Shown here piece after piece: positions 1 to 5,376 of a stretch of DNA of 5,376 nt. The translations under genes were made by a program, and so were the position numbers. The notes beneath the pieces were generated by a model, which saw only the letters and a program-made list of their open reading frames with translations, was not told the DNA's origin and ran no database searches. Each line of letters starts with the position of its first letter. The first letter of the stretch is position 1. Source of the DNA: Clostridiales bacterium (GTDB lineage: Bacteria; Bacillota; Clostridia; Lachnospirales; Lachnospiraceae); assembly GCA_019420425.1 (NCBI GenBank), contig JAHZHG010000218.1, positions 1 to 5,376 of the forward strand, read 5' to 3'.

Positions 1-135
1 TATTAAAATTGTTGGATATAGTATAAATATTGTTCGTTTTTGCCTGGAAACTGGTATGGCGCATGTAAAAAATATATGATAAACACAAGGATAATTCGCA
101 AAAATATAACAAAACATCCAAATAGCTGCTTCCTG

Positions 136-168
136 GCCTCTTTTATTGCAGAATAGGGGAGGCTTTTT
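136..168 (+). terminator. Rho-independent terminator of an upstream + strand unit
   Basis: Positions 136-147 pair with 152-163 over 12 consecutive base pairs, including three G-U pairs at 141-143 with 156-158. The loop is GCAG (148-151), and five T follow at 164-168. The G-U pairs become A-C mismatches on the other strand, so the signal works in the + direction. No gene end is visible in the 135 bases before it, so it either closes a transcript with a long 3' end or acts as a leader attenuator for a promoter further upstream. The first is more likely, because livH has its own promoter further on. Confidence 0.8.
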
Positions 169-208
169 CCTGCGCAGGTATATGGAGAATATTACCAGAA
201 TCTGTTTT

Positions 209-223
209 AAAATCCTGAAATTT
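209..223 (+). promoter_or_regulatory. Possible CodY-box-like operator (weak)
   Basis: By eye this 15-mer agrees at 11 of 15 positions with the CodY consensus AATTTTCWGAAAATT, keeping the central CTGAAA. It lies about 50 bases upstream of the proposed -35. CodY is the branched-chain amino acid and GTP-sensing repressor of Bacillota and often controls such importers, which makes the match worth recording. Four mismatches in AT-rich DNA can easily occur by chance, so this is only a candidate. Confidence 0.25.
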
Positions 224-241
224 TGTGCTGATAGTACAAAA
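221..241. repeat. Inverted repeat, candidate operator
   Basis: The arms TTTTGTGCT (221-229) and AGTACAAAA (233-241) are inverted copies with one mismatch (a G-U pair in RNA), separated by GAT. No T-run follows, so it is not a terminator. It sits about 30 bases upstream of the -35 of the livH promoter, a position suited to a dimeric activator or repressor. The regulator is unknown. Confidence 0.45.
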
Positions 242-272
242 AATGCAGACAAATTTGGTCGGGGAGCATTTT

Positions 273-299
273 TTGTAAATAAAGATATTCGGGTATAAT
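273..299 (+). promoter_or_regulatory. Sigma-A-type promoter of the liv operon
   Basis: A perfect -10 hexamer TATAAT lies at 294-299. The best -35 is TTGTAA at 273-278 (4 of 6 to TTGACA) with a short 15-base spacer; no better -35 is visible at 17 bases, so the promoter may be weak or activator-dependent. Transcription would start near 305-307 and give a leader of about 40 bases before the livH start. It is the only consensus -10 between the terminator and livH. Confidence 0.6.
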
Positions 300-344
300 T
301 AGGCAAAAGCAAGTAGTACAACGCAAAGGGTAAAGGAGAAGGGT

Positions 345-1235
345 ATGAATAATTTTTTGATGCTGATACAGGCATTGACGGATGGATTACTGATTGGAGG
401 AGTATATGCGGTGGTGGCAATCGGCTTGAGTCTGGCGTTCGGTGTAATGCGGATTGTAAACTGGGCGCATGGTGAGCTGCTGATGCTGAGCATTTATATC
501 TCCTATTTTATATTTACCTGGCTGGGCATTGATCCCTACCTGATTATGTTTCTGACAGCGGCGATTATGGCTGTATTCGGATACGTCCTGCAGAGGTTTG
601 TTATCTCAAACATGCTGGCGCGGGAGAAAGAGGTGGAACCGATCAGCGTGCTGCTGTTTACGGCGGGCCTGGGCGTTTTTCTCTCTAACCTGGCTCTGGT
701 GATTTTCAAGGGAAATCCGAAAACTGCGACCACGGTCTACACCGGACAGTCCATGCATATAGGCGAGCTGTATGTCTCGGTGCCCAAGACGATTTCCTTT
801 GTCATTGCCATGATCTGTACACTGCTTTTGTACTTTTTCCTCCAGAAGGCAGAGACAGGCCGTGCCATCCGGGCGGCATCCCAAAACAGAAGCGTGGTGA
901 CGCTGATGGGCGTAAATATCAAGCGGCTGTATAACATTGCCTTTGCCATCAGCGTAGGTTTGGTGGGCGTTGCGGGCGCGCTTCTGCTCCCCTACAGCTC
1001 GGTTCAGCCTACCTCAGGAAGCACATACAGCTTTAAGTCCTTCGTTATCATCGTGCTGGGAGGGCAGGGCAGCGTAATCGGCGCACTGATCAGCGGAATC
1101 CTGGTAGGCATTATTGAAAAAGTGGGAACGCTGTACTTTTCTGACACAGCGGCCCAGACCGCAGTGTTTGCCGTTTTTGTTATTGTACTGCTGTTCCGGC
1201 CCAACGGGCTGTTCGGCAAAAAGCAGAGCTATTGA
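345..1235 (+). CDS. livH: Branched-chain amino acid-type ABC transporter permease LivH
   Basis: Membrane permease of a Liv/HAAT-family ABC importer; with LivM it forms the translocation channel in the cytoplasmic membrane. The 296 residues match the usual LivH length. The N-terminal block GGVYAVVAIGLSLAFGVMR (18-36) followed by VNWAHGE is the family hallmark. The cytoplasmic loop GRAIRAASQNRSVVTLMG (172-189) is the expected ATPase-contact segment, and a glycine-rich helix around VLGGQGSVIGALISG (237-251) and an FRPNGLFG tail (284-291) follow. About eight membrane segments can be seen, roughly 10-32, 42-60, 63-84, 100-122, 148-167, 196-217, 233-258 and 268-285. The ATG at 345 is chosen because AAAGGAG (332-338) lies 6 bases upstream. 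It is first in the operon, 25 bases before livM. The family is secure; the true substrate (leucine, isoleucine, valine or another small ligand) is not readable from the permease. Confidence 0.95.
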   Translation: MNNFLMLIQALTDGLLIGGVYAVVAIGLSLAFGVMRIVNWAHGELLMLSIYISYFIFTWLGIDPYLIMFLTAAIMAVFGYVLQRFVISNMLAREKEVEPISVLLFTAGLGVFLSNLALVIFKGNPKTATTVYTGQSMHIGELYVSVPKTISFVIAMICTLLLYFFLQKAETGRAIRAASQNRSVVTLMGVNIKRLYNIAFAISVGLVGVAGALLLPYSSVQPTSGSTYSFKSFVIIVLGGQGSVIGALISGILVGIIEKVGTLYFSDTAAQTAVFAVFVIVLLFRPNGLFGKKQSY

Positions 1236-1260
1236 GTAAAGGGCAGGGGGGGTGAAAAAG

Positions 1261-2244
1261 ATGAAGAAAAAGAATATTTGGATTACGGCTGTGGTTGTGG
1301 CGCTTGGCGCACTGGTGCCTGTGGTGGTTAACCGGTCTTTGGTGCTCCAGTACATGATTAACATGATGATTTTCGCTTATCTGGCCCAGTCGTGGAACAT
1401 TATCGGCGGCTATGCGGGCCAGCTGGCCCTGGGAAACGGCGTATATCTGGGCATCGGCGCCTATGTGGCCGCGGTGCTGTATACCTATGAGGGAATCTCC
1501 CCGTGGATAGGGATGCTGGTTGCCGGAGGGATTGCCGCGGCGATCGCCTTTATTGTCGGCAGGATAACGTTCAGGCTGGAGGGCTCGTACTTTGCCCTGG
1601 CTACGGTGGCTGTGCTGCACATTATCCGGATCACCTTTATCTCCAATAATTATATTCTCGGATACAAAACAAAGGGCGCCTTAAGCTTCAACATCAAATG
1701 GAACGGCGGGCTGGCAAACATGCAGTTTGACGAGCGGAGCGGATATTACTGGCTGTTTCTGGGACTGCTGGTTGTGGGACTGATTATTTCAGCAGCCATC
1801 AAGCACAGCAAGATGGGCTATTATCTCCAGGCGATCTGCACAAACCCCGACGCGGCCGGTTCCCTGGGCGTCAATGTGATGGGCATGAAGGTGCTGGCAA
1901 ACTGTATATCCGCATTTATGATCGCTGTGGGCGGCTCCATGTATGCCTTTTACTTAAGCGTAATCGACCCCTCCAGTGTGCTGGGCTATGATATGTCGAT
2001 CAATATCCTGCTGTTTGCGATAATCGGCGGGCGGGATACGCTGCTGGGCCCGATTCTGGCTGCCTTTGTGCTGGCGCCGCTGAACAATATTCTCCGCGGC
2101 ATTGTGGGCGCGTCGGTTTCCGGACTGGCAGAGGTGATTTACGGGCTGGTACTGATGGCTGCGATTTATTTTATGCCAAAGGGCGTATGGCCCTCTCTGG
2201 TTCAGCTCTGCCGGACGAAAGTACAGAAGAAGAGCACACGGTAG
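1261..2244 (+). CDS. livM: Branched-chain amino acid-type ABC transporter permease LivM
   Basis: Second permease of the importer, partner of LivH. From ATG 1261 it has 327 residues, typical of LivM. A lysine-rich start (MKKKNIW) leads into the first membrane segment. The block IIGGYAGQLALGNGVYLGIGAY (47-68) corresponds to the SGYxGQLSLGHAAFFGIGAY signature of LivM. LEGSYFALAT (106-115), the ATPase-facing loop with AICTNPDAAGSLGVNV (191-206), and IIGGRDTLLGPILAAF (254-269) follow the family order. An in-frame GTG at 1252 would add MKK. I prefer ATG 1261 because a G-rich Shine-Dalgarno-like run (1246-1252, followed by TGA as in AGGAGGTGA) sits 8 bases before it, although AAAGGG at 1238-1243 is correctly spaced for the GTG. 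The stop codon overlaps the ribosome-binding site of livG, which suggests translational coupling. Confidence 0.94.
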   Translation: MKKKNIWITAVVVALGALVPVVVNRSLVLQYMINMMIFAYLAQSWNIIGGYAGQLALGNGVYLGIGAYVAAVLYTYEGISPWIGMLVAGGIAAAIAFIVGRITFRLEGSYFALATVAVLHIIRITFISNNYILGYKTKGALSFNIKWNGGLANMQFDERSGYYWLFLGLLVVGLIISAAIKHSKMGYYLQAICTNPDAAGSLGVNVMGMKVLANCISAFMIAVGGSMYAFYLSVIDPSSVLGYDMSINILLFAIIGGRDTLLGPILAAFVLAPLNNILRGIVGASVSGLAEVIYGLVLMAAIYFMPKGVWPSLVQLCRTKVQKKSTR

Positions 2245-2257
2245 GAGGTGGAGAAAG

Positions 2258-2998
2258 GTGACGGGAAACACACGCTTAAAAGTCGAAGAAGTGACGAAAA
2301 AGTTTGGAGGTCTGACCGCAGTCAATCAGGTTTCCATGGAGGTCAACTCCGGGGAAATCGTGGGGCTGATCGGAGCGAACGGCGCGGGGAAAACGACGTT
2401 GTTCAATATGATTGCCGGCGCTTATCCGGTAACCTCGGGAAGGATTATCTTTGAGGGACGGGAGATCCAGAACATGCCCAGCCACAAGCTGGCCAGGATC
2501 GGAATTGCAAGAACGTATCAGATTGTCAAGCCCTTCGGAAACCTGACTATGCTGGAGAATACCATGGTGGGGGCGCTGCAGAAATATCCCAGAGTGGCGG
2601 ACGCCAGGCGAAAGGCGGAGGAGATTCTGGAGCTGGTGGAGATGGGCGACAGGCGGGATGTGCGGGGAGAAAACCTGAACCTTCCGGAGCTGAAGCGGAT
2701 GGAGGTGGCCAGGGCGCTGGCTACAGAGCCGAAGCTGCTTTTGCTGGACGAGGTAATGGCCGGACTGAATCCATCGGACAGTGAAAAGGTGATCAATCTG
2801 GTACGGAAGATCAATGAGGAGTCGGGGCTGACCATTGTGATTATCGAGCACATTATGAAGGCGGTAATGACCTTGTCCAACCGGATCTATGTGCTGAACC
2901 AGGGCTGCCTGATCGCTGAGGGAACCCCGGAGGAGGTGTCCACCAATCCGGAGGTAATCAAGTCTTATTTGGGAGAAAAACGCTATGCTAAAAATTGA
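2258..2998 (+). CDS. livG: ABC transporter ATP-binding protein LivG
   Basis: Cytoplasmic ATPase subunit of the importer, 246 residues, usual LivG size. Visible motifs are Walker A GANGAGKT (39-46), Q-loop Gln88 in RTYQIV, Walker B LLLLDE ending at Asp164-Glu165, D-loop AGLNPSD (168-174) and switch His198 in IIEHIM. The C-terminal EGTPEEV...YLGE is Liv-like. The ABC signature is degenerate: the residues aligned with LSGGQ are Leu140-Asn141-Leu142-Pro143-Glu144, without any glycine, and Walker B is followed by Val instead of Pro (DEVMAGL). I recall similar LPxxxKR and DEVMAGL forms in a subgroup of LivG proteins, so this is probably a lineage trait and not decay. The start is GTG at 2258, supported by AGGAGG (2243-2248) 9 bases upstream, which overlaps the livM stop. 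The 3' end overlaps livF by 14 bases. Confidence 0.95.
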   Translation: MTGNTRLKVEEVTKKFGGLTAVNQVSMEVNSGEIVGLIGANGAGKTTLFNMIAGAYPVTSGRIIFEGREIQNMPSHKLARIGIARTYQIVKPFGNLTMLENTMVGALQKYPRVADARRKAEEILELVEMGDRRDVRGENLNLPELKRMEVARALATEPKLLLLDEVMAGLNPSDSEKVINLVRKINEESGLTIVIIEHIMKAVMTLSNRIYVLNQGCLIAEGTPEEVSTNPEVIKSYLGEKRYAKN

Positions 2999-3689
2999 TC
3001 ATATTTATGTAAACTATGGAAATTTTGAGGCGTTACATGGCATATCGCTGTCCGTGGAGCAGGGGAAAATCGTAGCCCTGGTCGGCGGAAACGGCGCGGG
3101 AAAGACGACGACGATCAATTCCATTTCCGGACTGACTACTCTGCGGGGAGGAGACATTCTCTTCGAAGGGAAGAGCATCAAGGATATGCCCGCCCATGAG
3201 CGGGTAAAGCAGGGGATTGTGCAGGTGCCGGAGGGGCGCAAGCTGTTTCCGTATATGAGCGTATATGAAAATCTCATGATGGGCTCCTATCTGCCCCAGA
3301 ACCGGGCAAAGCGCAGGGAAAATCTGGACATGTGCTTTGAGATTTTTCCTAAGATGGCCGAACGGAAAAACCAGCTGGCCGGAACGATGTCCGGAGGAGA
3401 GCAGCAGATGTGCGCGATCTGCCGGGCGCTGATGTCCCAGCCGAAGGTGCTGATGCTGGACGAACCGTCCCTTGGCCTGGCACCGGTGGTTGTGGATACA
3501 GTGCTGGACAGTATTGTGAAGATCAATAAGACCGGGGTGACAATCCTTCTGGTCGAGCAGAATGTGCTGGCTACGCTGGATATTGCAGATTACGCCTATG
3601 CGATAGAGACGGGGCAGAATGCGCTGGAGGGAACCGGAAAAGAGCTGTTGGACAACGAACAGATACGGACAACGTATCTGGGAATATAA
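2985..3689 (+). CDS. livF: ABC transporter ATP-binding protein LivF
   Basis: Second ATPase subunit, expected to pair with LivG under the LivH/LivM channel. Its 234 residues match the family length. Walker A is GGNGAGKT (34-41), the Q-loop is VQVPEGRKLFPYMSV with Gln80, the intact signature is MSGGEQ (135-140), and Walker B VLMLDEP spans 155-161 with Glu160. The switch position is Gln192 in LLVEQN instead of His, which is standard for LivF (E. coli LivF has LVEQN). The end EQIRTTYLGI is typical. ATG 2985 lies inside the 3' end of livG (14-base overlap), with GGGAG (2971-2975) 9 bases upstream, so translation is probably coupled to livG. The hydrolase gene follows after 13 bases. Confidence 0.95.
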   Translation: MLKIDHIYVNYGNFEALHGISLSVEQGKIVALVGGNGAGKTTTINSISGLTTLRGGDILFEGKSIKDMPAHERVKQGIVQVPEGRKLFPYMSVYENLMMGSYLPQNRAKRRENLDMCFEIFPKMAERKNQLAGTMSGGEQQMCAICRALMSQPKVLMLDEPSLGLAPVVVDTVLDSIVKINKTGVTILLVEQNVLATLDIADYAYAIETGQNALEGTGKELLDNEQIRTTYLGI

Positions 3690-3702
3690 GGAGGTACGGA
3701 GG

Positions 3703-5028
3703 ATGTGTGATTCTATTGGTGTAACCCGTGAATTTTGCCGCGACGGCGCTGCCATTTTCGGAAAGGCCAGCGACCGGGCGGTGAACGAGCCGCAGCCGTT
3801 GGTTTTTGTGCCGGCAGCCGACCATGAGGCCGGGACAAAGGTAAAGTGTACGTACATCGAGGTGGAGCAGGCCAGTCATACCAACGCCATGATTCTTTCC
3901 AAGCCCTCCTGGATATGGGGCGCGGAGATCGGAGTCAATGAATTTGGCGTGTGCATGGGAAATGAATCCGTTTTTTCGAAGGAGCTGAATCTAGCGGATC
4001 AGGCGCTGGTGGGGATGGATATTGTCCGCCTGGCGCTGGAGCGGGCGGCCACGGCCAGGGAAGCCGTGGAGGTCATCGGCCAGATGATGGAGCGGTACGG
4101 TCAGGGCGGAAATGCCAGCTTCGACGGCATCTTCCACTATGATAACGCCTATCTGGTAATGGATGAACAGGAGATATGGCATGTGGAAACCGCAGGCAAG
4201 CATTACTGGGCAGCCAAGCAGGCCACAGGCGCCTACAGCATTTCCAATTATCTTTCCATCAACTATCCCGACCGGATGCACACAGACTTGCTGAAAAATG
4301 CACAGGAAAAGGGGTATCCGGTGGACGAGCCCTTCGACTTTGCAAAGGCATATGTGGACTGGTCCAGCCCGGTAAACCAAAGCGGAATGCTCCGTCGCTG
4401 CTGCAGCTATCAGCTGGCCAATAAACCGGGAAAGCAGTTTACCGTGGAGGATATGCTTGCCATTCTGCGTTCCCACTATACGACAGACCCGTGGACAAAC
4501 GGCGGCAGCTGCGTGTGTATGCACGCCCAGAACCCCACAAAGCCCGAGGACGTGCCGTGCCAGACCTGCGGAGCCATGGCAGCAGTCTGCCGGGGAAAGG
4601 ACACCGTCATGTGGGGAACCGGAATGGGAGTAACATGTATCGCTCCGTTCCAGCCGTTTTGGCTGGATGCGTTCAGCAAAAAGCAGGTATTTCCCTATGA
4701 AGAGCAGGAAGCCGCCATTCATGAATGGATAAAACGGGAAGGTATCAACCGGGCAATGCTGGATGGGAGGATTCCGGAAGAGGAATATAAAAAAGAACTG
4801 TATGCGATGGAAAAAGAATGGTTTGCCCGGGTAGCCGCGGTAAGCGCGGATCGGGAGAGCAGGCAGGCATTGTGCGATGCAATCGCGGATGAGGCGGAGA
4901 GCTTTATCGATAAGTGGCTGGATTATGCGGAAAAAAGGAAGGCTGAGCCCAGGGGAGGGGTTGAGTTTCAGGAATATTGGAGAGGGAAAAATGAGGAGTT
5001 GGGGAAGGATAGGAGGATAGCTTATTGA
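3703..5028 (+). CDS. Secernin-like peptidase C69 family hydrolase (N-terminal Cys)
   Basis: Predicted Ntn-hydrolase of the secernin/C69 dipeptidase group, 441 residues, no signal peptide, so cytoplasmic. It starts MCDSIG; removal of Met1 would expose Cys2 as the catalytic N-terminal nucleophile. Secernin landmarks follow in order: FGKASDR (19-25, commonly GKNSDR), PAADHE (37-42), KCTYIEV (48-54), WIWGAEIGVNEFGVCMGNE (70-88), MDIVRLALER (105-114), YGQGGN (132-137), WHVETAGKHYWAA (159-171), SISNYLSI (179-186) and CVCMHA (270-275). ATG 3703 is preferred over the in-frame ATG at 3619: AAGGAGG (3688-3694) is 8 bases upstream, the longer start would overlap livF by 71 bases, and only the short start gives an N-terminal Cys. 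It sits 13 bases after livF and before the binding-protein gene, so it probably processes the imported ligand. C69 members include dipeptidases, but the substrate here is unknown; an amidase or acyltransferase role is also possible. It is cysteine-rich (13 Cys). Confidence 0.88.
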   Translation: MCDSIGVTREFCRDGAAIFGKASDRAVNEPQPLVFVPAADHEAGTKVKCTYIEVEQASHTNAMILSKPSWIWGAEIGVNEFGVCMGNESVFSKELNLADQALVGMDIVRLALERAATAREAVEVIGQMMERYGQGGNASFDGIFHYDNAYLVMDEQEIWHVETAGKHYWAAKQATGAYSISNYLSINYPDRMHTDLLKNAQEKGYPVDEPFDFAKAYVDWSSPVNQSGMLRRCCSYQLANKPGKQFTVEDMLAILRSHYTTDPWTNGGSCVCMHAQNPTKPEDVPCQTCGAMAAVCRGKDTVMWGTGMGVTCIAPFQPFWLDAFSKKQVFPYEEQEAAIHEWIKREGINRAMLDGRIPEEEYKKELYAMEKEWFARVAAVSADRESRQALCDAIADEAESFIDKWLDYAEKRKAEPRGGVEFQEYWRGKNEELGKDRRIAY

Positions 5029-5065
5029 CATAGCGGCGTCCGGGAATCCAACATGAATCACCGAA

Positions 5066-5092
5066 TTGCCATTACACCCGCGCTTTTATAAG
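5066..5092 (+). promoter_or_regulatory. Possible weak internal promoter before the binding-protein gene
   Basis: TTGCCA (5066-5071, 5 of 6 to TTGACA) and TATAAG (5087-5092, 5 of 6 to TATAAT) lie in the 163-base gap after the hydrolase, but the spacer is only 15 bases. A separate promoter would fit the need for more binding protein than membrane components. There is no terminator in the gap, so read-through from the operon promoter is expected as well. Confidence 0.25.
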
Positions 5093-5139
5093 ACGGGAAA
5101 GATAAATACAGAGAGGAGGATAGCAGACGGGCAACAAAA

Positions 5140-5151
5140 TATAGATCTATA
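5140..5151. repeat. Perfect 12-bp palindrome TATAGATCTATA
   Basis: A perfect inverted repeat without spacer, 40 bases before the binding-protein start and downstream of the possible internal promoter. It could be a small operator, or chance in AT-rich DNA. No T-run follows it, so it is not a terminator. Confidence 0.3.
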
Positions 5152-5174
5152 GCACCTAATGATTACCAAAGAAT

Positions 5175-5185
5175 AAAAAAGGAGG
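5175..5185 (+). promoter_or_regulatory. Very strong ribosome-binding site of the binding-protein gene
   Basis: AAAAAAGGAGG ends 6 bases before ATG 5192. It is the strongest Shine-Dalgarno site in the window and fixes the start. It agrees with the binding protein being made in excess over the permease and ATPase subunits. Confidence 0.75.
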
Positions 5186-5191
5186 ATTAAC

Positions 5192-5376
5192 ATGAAAAAA
5201 TTCAAAAGATTAGCAGCTTTATGCTTAGGCACCGCAATGGGCCTGTCTCTGACCATGGGCGGGATGACCGGTATGGCGGCCGAGGACGATACGATTAAGA
5301 TCGGTGTGATTTTATCCTTTACCGGTTCGGCGGCGTATGAGAGTGAAATGCTGAAGCAGGGCTACGCTTTTGCGGC
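5192..5376 (+). CDS. livJ: Liv-type ABC transporter substrate-binding protein (partial, 5' end)
   Basis: First 61 codons (plus two bases) of an extracellular amino acid-binding protein; the rest lies beyond the window. The start MKKFKRLAALCLG is a Sec signal: basic n-region, hydrophobic core to about residue 22, and a likely signal peptidase I site near GMA/AED (28-31). The mature start TIKIGVILSFTGSAA (34-48), followed by YESEMLKQGYAFA, matches the opening beta-strand and helix of periplasmic-binding-protein type 1 Leu/Ile/Val receptors (usually IKIGVxxPLTG). There is no lipobox: the only Cys (residue 11) is preceded by AAL and lies too early, and no Cys occurs near the cleavage region. It is separated from the hydrolase by 163 bases but runs in the same direction as the importer, so it is most likely its receptor. 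livJ and livK cannot be told apart from this fragment, and the ligand is not known. Confidence 0.88.
   Translation, partial: MKKFKRLAALCLGTAMGLSLTMGGMTGMAAEDDTIKIGVILSFTGSAAYESEMLKQGYAFA

Larger units (their letters stand above)
1..344. other. Intergenic and leader region upstream of livH, no gene
   Basis: No credible coding sequence is visible on either strand. Positions 1-135 are AT-rich with stops in all + frames, so the upstream gene must end outside the window. The stretch then holds, in order, an intrinsic terminator (136-168), a palindrome CCTGCGCAGG (169-178), a possible CodY-like site (209-223), an inverted repeat (221-241), and the livH promoter and ribosome-binding site (273-338). 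It reads as the boundary between two transcription units plus the control region of the liv operon. Confidence 0.7.

Noticed and set aside
134..150. Sigma-54-like element TGGCCT...TTGCA
   Set aside because: The GG and GC are separated by 11 bases instead of the strict 10, and the segment is fully explained as the left arm and loop of the terminator.
182..298. A 38-codon + strand open frame (ATG 182 to TAA 296-298)
   Set aside because: Only AGG three bases before the ATG, no proper ribosome-binding site, composition of intergenic DNA, and it overlaps the inverted repeat and the -10 of the livH promoter.
300..344. T-box or other amino acid riboswitch in the livH leader
   Set aside because: The leader is only about 40 bases and contains no T-box motif or antiterminator; the terminator at 136-168 lies upstream of the promoter.
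3619..3702. Upstream in-frame start giving a 469-residue hydrolase
   Set aside because: It would overlap livF by 71 bases, lacks a good ribosome-binding site and would bury the nucleophile Cys; ATG 3703 has a well-placed AAGGAGG.
5025..5030. Perfect -35 hexamer TTGACA overlapping the hydrolase stop codon
   Set aside because: No acceptable -10 lies 16-19 bases downstream, so it is not supported as a promoter.
3991..5061. A 356-codon open frame on the - strand opposite the hydrolase
   Set aside because: Its translation shows no family motif; it mirrors the codon structure of the secernin-like gene, which has strong motif support.
5053..5091. A 12-codon open frame in the gap (ATG 5053 to TAA 5089-5091)
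   Set aside because: No ribosome-binding site precedes it and it has no regulatory-peptide features such as repeated amino acids.
5077..5097. Hairpin with CCCG and CGGG arms as a possible terminator
   Set aside because: Only four plus three base pairs with an internal loop and no T-run afterwards.

Overview
The window carries most of one operon on the + strand: a high-affinity ABC importer of the branched-chain amino acid (Liv/HAAT) family, with a secernin-type N-terminal-cysteine hydrolase inserted into it. The order is livH (permease), livM (permease), livG (ATPase), livF (ATPase), secernin-like hydrolase, and the first 61 codons of a Liv-type substrate-binding protein that runs off the right edge. 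No convincing gene lies on the - strand; long open frames there are shadows of the coding strand.

The sequence suggests a Gram-positive Clostridia genome, perhaps Lachnospiraceae. The reasons are purine-rich AGGAGG-type ribosome-binding sites before most genes, AT-rich intergenic DNA around moderately GC-rich coding DNA, and tight or overlapping gene junctions. This placement is inference; there is no marker gene.

Layout: positions 1-344 hold no credible gene. They contain a strong + strand intrinsic terminator (136-168) that probably closes an upstream transcription unit. After it come a 10-bp palindrome, a weak CodY-box-like sequence, a 9-bp-arm inverted repeat (221-241), and a promoter with a perfect -10 TATAAT (294-299) about 45 bases before livH. 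Positions 345-3689 hold livHMGF with gaps of 25 and 13 bases and a 14-base livG/livF overlap. The hydrolase follows after 13 bases (3703-5028). A 163-base gap with a possible weak internal promoter, an orphan Shine-Dalgarno sequence and a 12-bp palindrome precedes the binding-protein gene (from 5192).

How the genes would work together: the exported binding protein captures a ligand and delivers it to the LivH/LivM channel, and LivG/LivF power import with ATP. The hydrolase has no signal peptide and is translated next to livF, so it would act in the cytoplasm, plausibly on the imported compound (an amide or peptide-like amino acid conjugate). That coupling is the most interesting feature here. 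The two ATPases look asymmetric: LivG lacks the glycines of the ABC signature and LivF has Gln at the switch-His position, so one composite ATP site looks complete and the other degenerate.
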